Positions 5,807 to 6,108 of a stretch of DNA of 6,108 bases are shown one piece after another (the first letter of the stretch is position 1; the number at the start of each line of letters is the position of its first letter). The DNA comes from Nitrospinota bacterium. Its GTDB lineage: Bacteria; Nitrospinota; Nitrospinia; UBA9942. The notes beneath the pieces are model-generated. The model ran no database searches. It saw only the letters and a list, made by a program, of their open reading frames with translations, and had not been told where the DNA came from. The DNA lies in the NCBI GenBank assembly GCA_003489165.1, contig DNJG01000078.1, forward strand, positions 1 to 6,108, given 5' to 3'. Both the position numbers and the translations under genes were made by a program.

Positions 5807-6108
5807 TTAAAATTCTACTTTAATTTTTACCTTTGGTTTTAGTAGAGTTGGATTGATCTCTGTAATTGGAATGACGGGTGTTATCGTAGAAGGTGCTATT
5901 GTTCCAGGTGCAGGCATTACCCCTATCGTTCCCGGCATTGTTCCTGTTGCTCCGAATGGCATTACCCCTATCGTTCCCGGCATTGTTCCTGCTGCTCCGA
6001 ATGGCATTACCCCTATCGTTCCCGGCATTGTTCCTGCTTCTCCGGATGGCATTACCCCTATCATTCCCGGCATTGTTCCTGTTACTCCGAATGGCATTAC
6101 CCCTATCG
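5807..6108 (-). CDS. Gly/Pro/Thr-rich tandem-repeat protein, C-terminal part (cut by right window edge)
   Basis: I do not recognise this gene. The minus-strand frame is open to the right edge and ends at TAA 5809-5807. It contains at least four 15-residue units of the type MPFGAAGTMPGTIGV, then a degenerate linker (MPAPGTIAPSTITPV) and a non-repetitive tail ending LLKPKVKIKVEF. It has no Cys, no visible membrane segment and a low-complexity composition suggesting a disordered or surface-exposed region. In-frame ATG codons occur in every repeat, so no start can be placed. The orientation matches the operon, but a 100-nt gap with a palindrome separates them. Doubt about the frame is real: a second minus frame (ending at TAA 5822-5820) and plus frames are also open across the repeat, and differences between units are all amino-acid-changing in this frame. 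I prefer it for its tail and gene orientation. Confidence 0.5.
   Translation of the reverse strand, partial: IGVMPFGVTGTMPGMIGVMPSGEAGTMPGTIGVMPFGAAGTMPGTIGVMPFGATGTMPGTIGVMPAPGTIAPSTITPVIPITEINPTLLKPKVKIKVEF
5913..6108. repeat. 45-bp tandem repeat, four full units plus a partial one
   Basis: Units begin at 5913, 5958, 6003, 6048 and 6093 (the last is cut by the edge), each opening GGCATTACCCCTATC. The units are nearly identical: they vary at only four positions in the unit (16, 35, 37 and 43). A degenerate partial unit may precede at about 5890-5912. The unit length is a multiple of three, so reading frames persist through copy-number change. There are no unique spacers, so this is not a CRISPR array. 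Confidence 0.97.

Noticed and set aside
5871..6108. Plus-strand frame from ATG 5871 through the 45-bp repeats (GITPIVPGIVPAAPN units)
   Set aside because: Open to the edge but with no Shine-Dalgarno and only weak promoter-like boxes upstream, and opposite in direction to the operon. Kept as an alternative in the findings but not called as a gene.
5913..6108. Possible CRISPR array
   Set aside because: Repeats are directly adjacent with no unique spacers, have a 45-bp unit in frame with coding, and no cas gene is visible.

Overview
The window looks like chromosomal DNA from an uncultured Gram-negative bacterium. Evidence for this is an outer-membrane beta-barrel gene, three further exported or envelope proteins, and moderately AT-rich codon use. 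The short 7-bp repeat arrays and the palindromic element remind me of draft genomes of Nitrospirota, Desulfobacterota-like and related lineages. That is an impression from memory; the window has no marker that fixes the taxon.

Layout. Positions 2-694 (+) hold the C-terminal part of the DNA-repair ATPase RecN, cut by the left edge. A 57-nt AT-rich convergent gap follows. From 5706 down to 752 (-) run four closely packed genes that look like one operon, read in this order: a CHASE2-domain class III adenylate cyclase (5706-3478), a secreted bacterial SH3-domain protein (3448-2963), a secreted M48 zinc metalloprotease (2966-2091) and a FadL/OmpP1-like outer-membrane protein (2116-752). Junctions are a 29-nt gap, a 4-nt ATGA overlap and an overlap of up to 26 nt. 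Upstream of the cyclase is a 100-nt gap with an imperfect 52-bp palindrome flanked by 8-bp direct repeats and a possible promoter. At the right edge lies the 3' end of a reading frame (-) made of 45-bp tandem repeats.

How the genes may work together. The four operon products are predicted for the inner membrane with a periplasmic sensor, the periplasm (two) and the outer membrane. A cautious reading is an envelope-sensing or envelope-quality-control cluster: the cyclase senses a periplasmic cue and makes cAMP, while the SH3 protein and BepA-like protease act on envelope substrates, possibly the co-encoded barrel. This is inferred from gene order and domains only.

The most unusual feature is not a gene. 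Degenerate 7-bp repeat arrays sit at the 5' end of every one of the four operon genes, in the coding sequence of the signal peptide or around the start codon. In two genes an array ends 0-2 nt before an internal ATG, and in the protease it seems to supply much of the signal peptide. The repeats therefore affect both start-codon annotation and protein N-termini.
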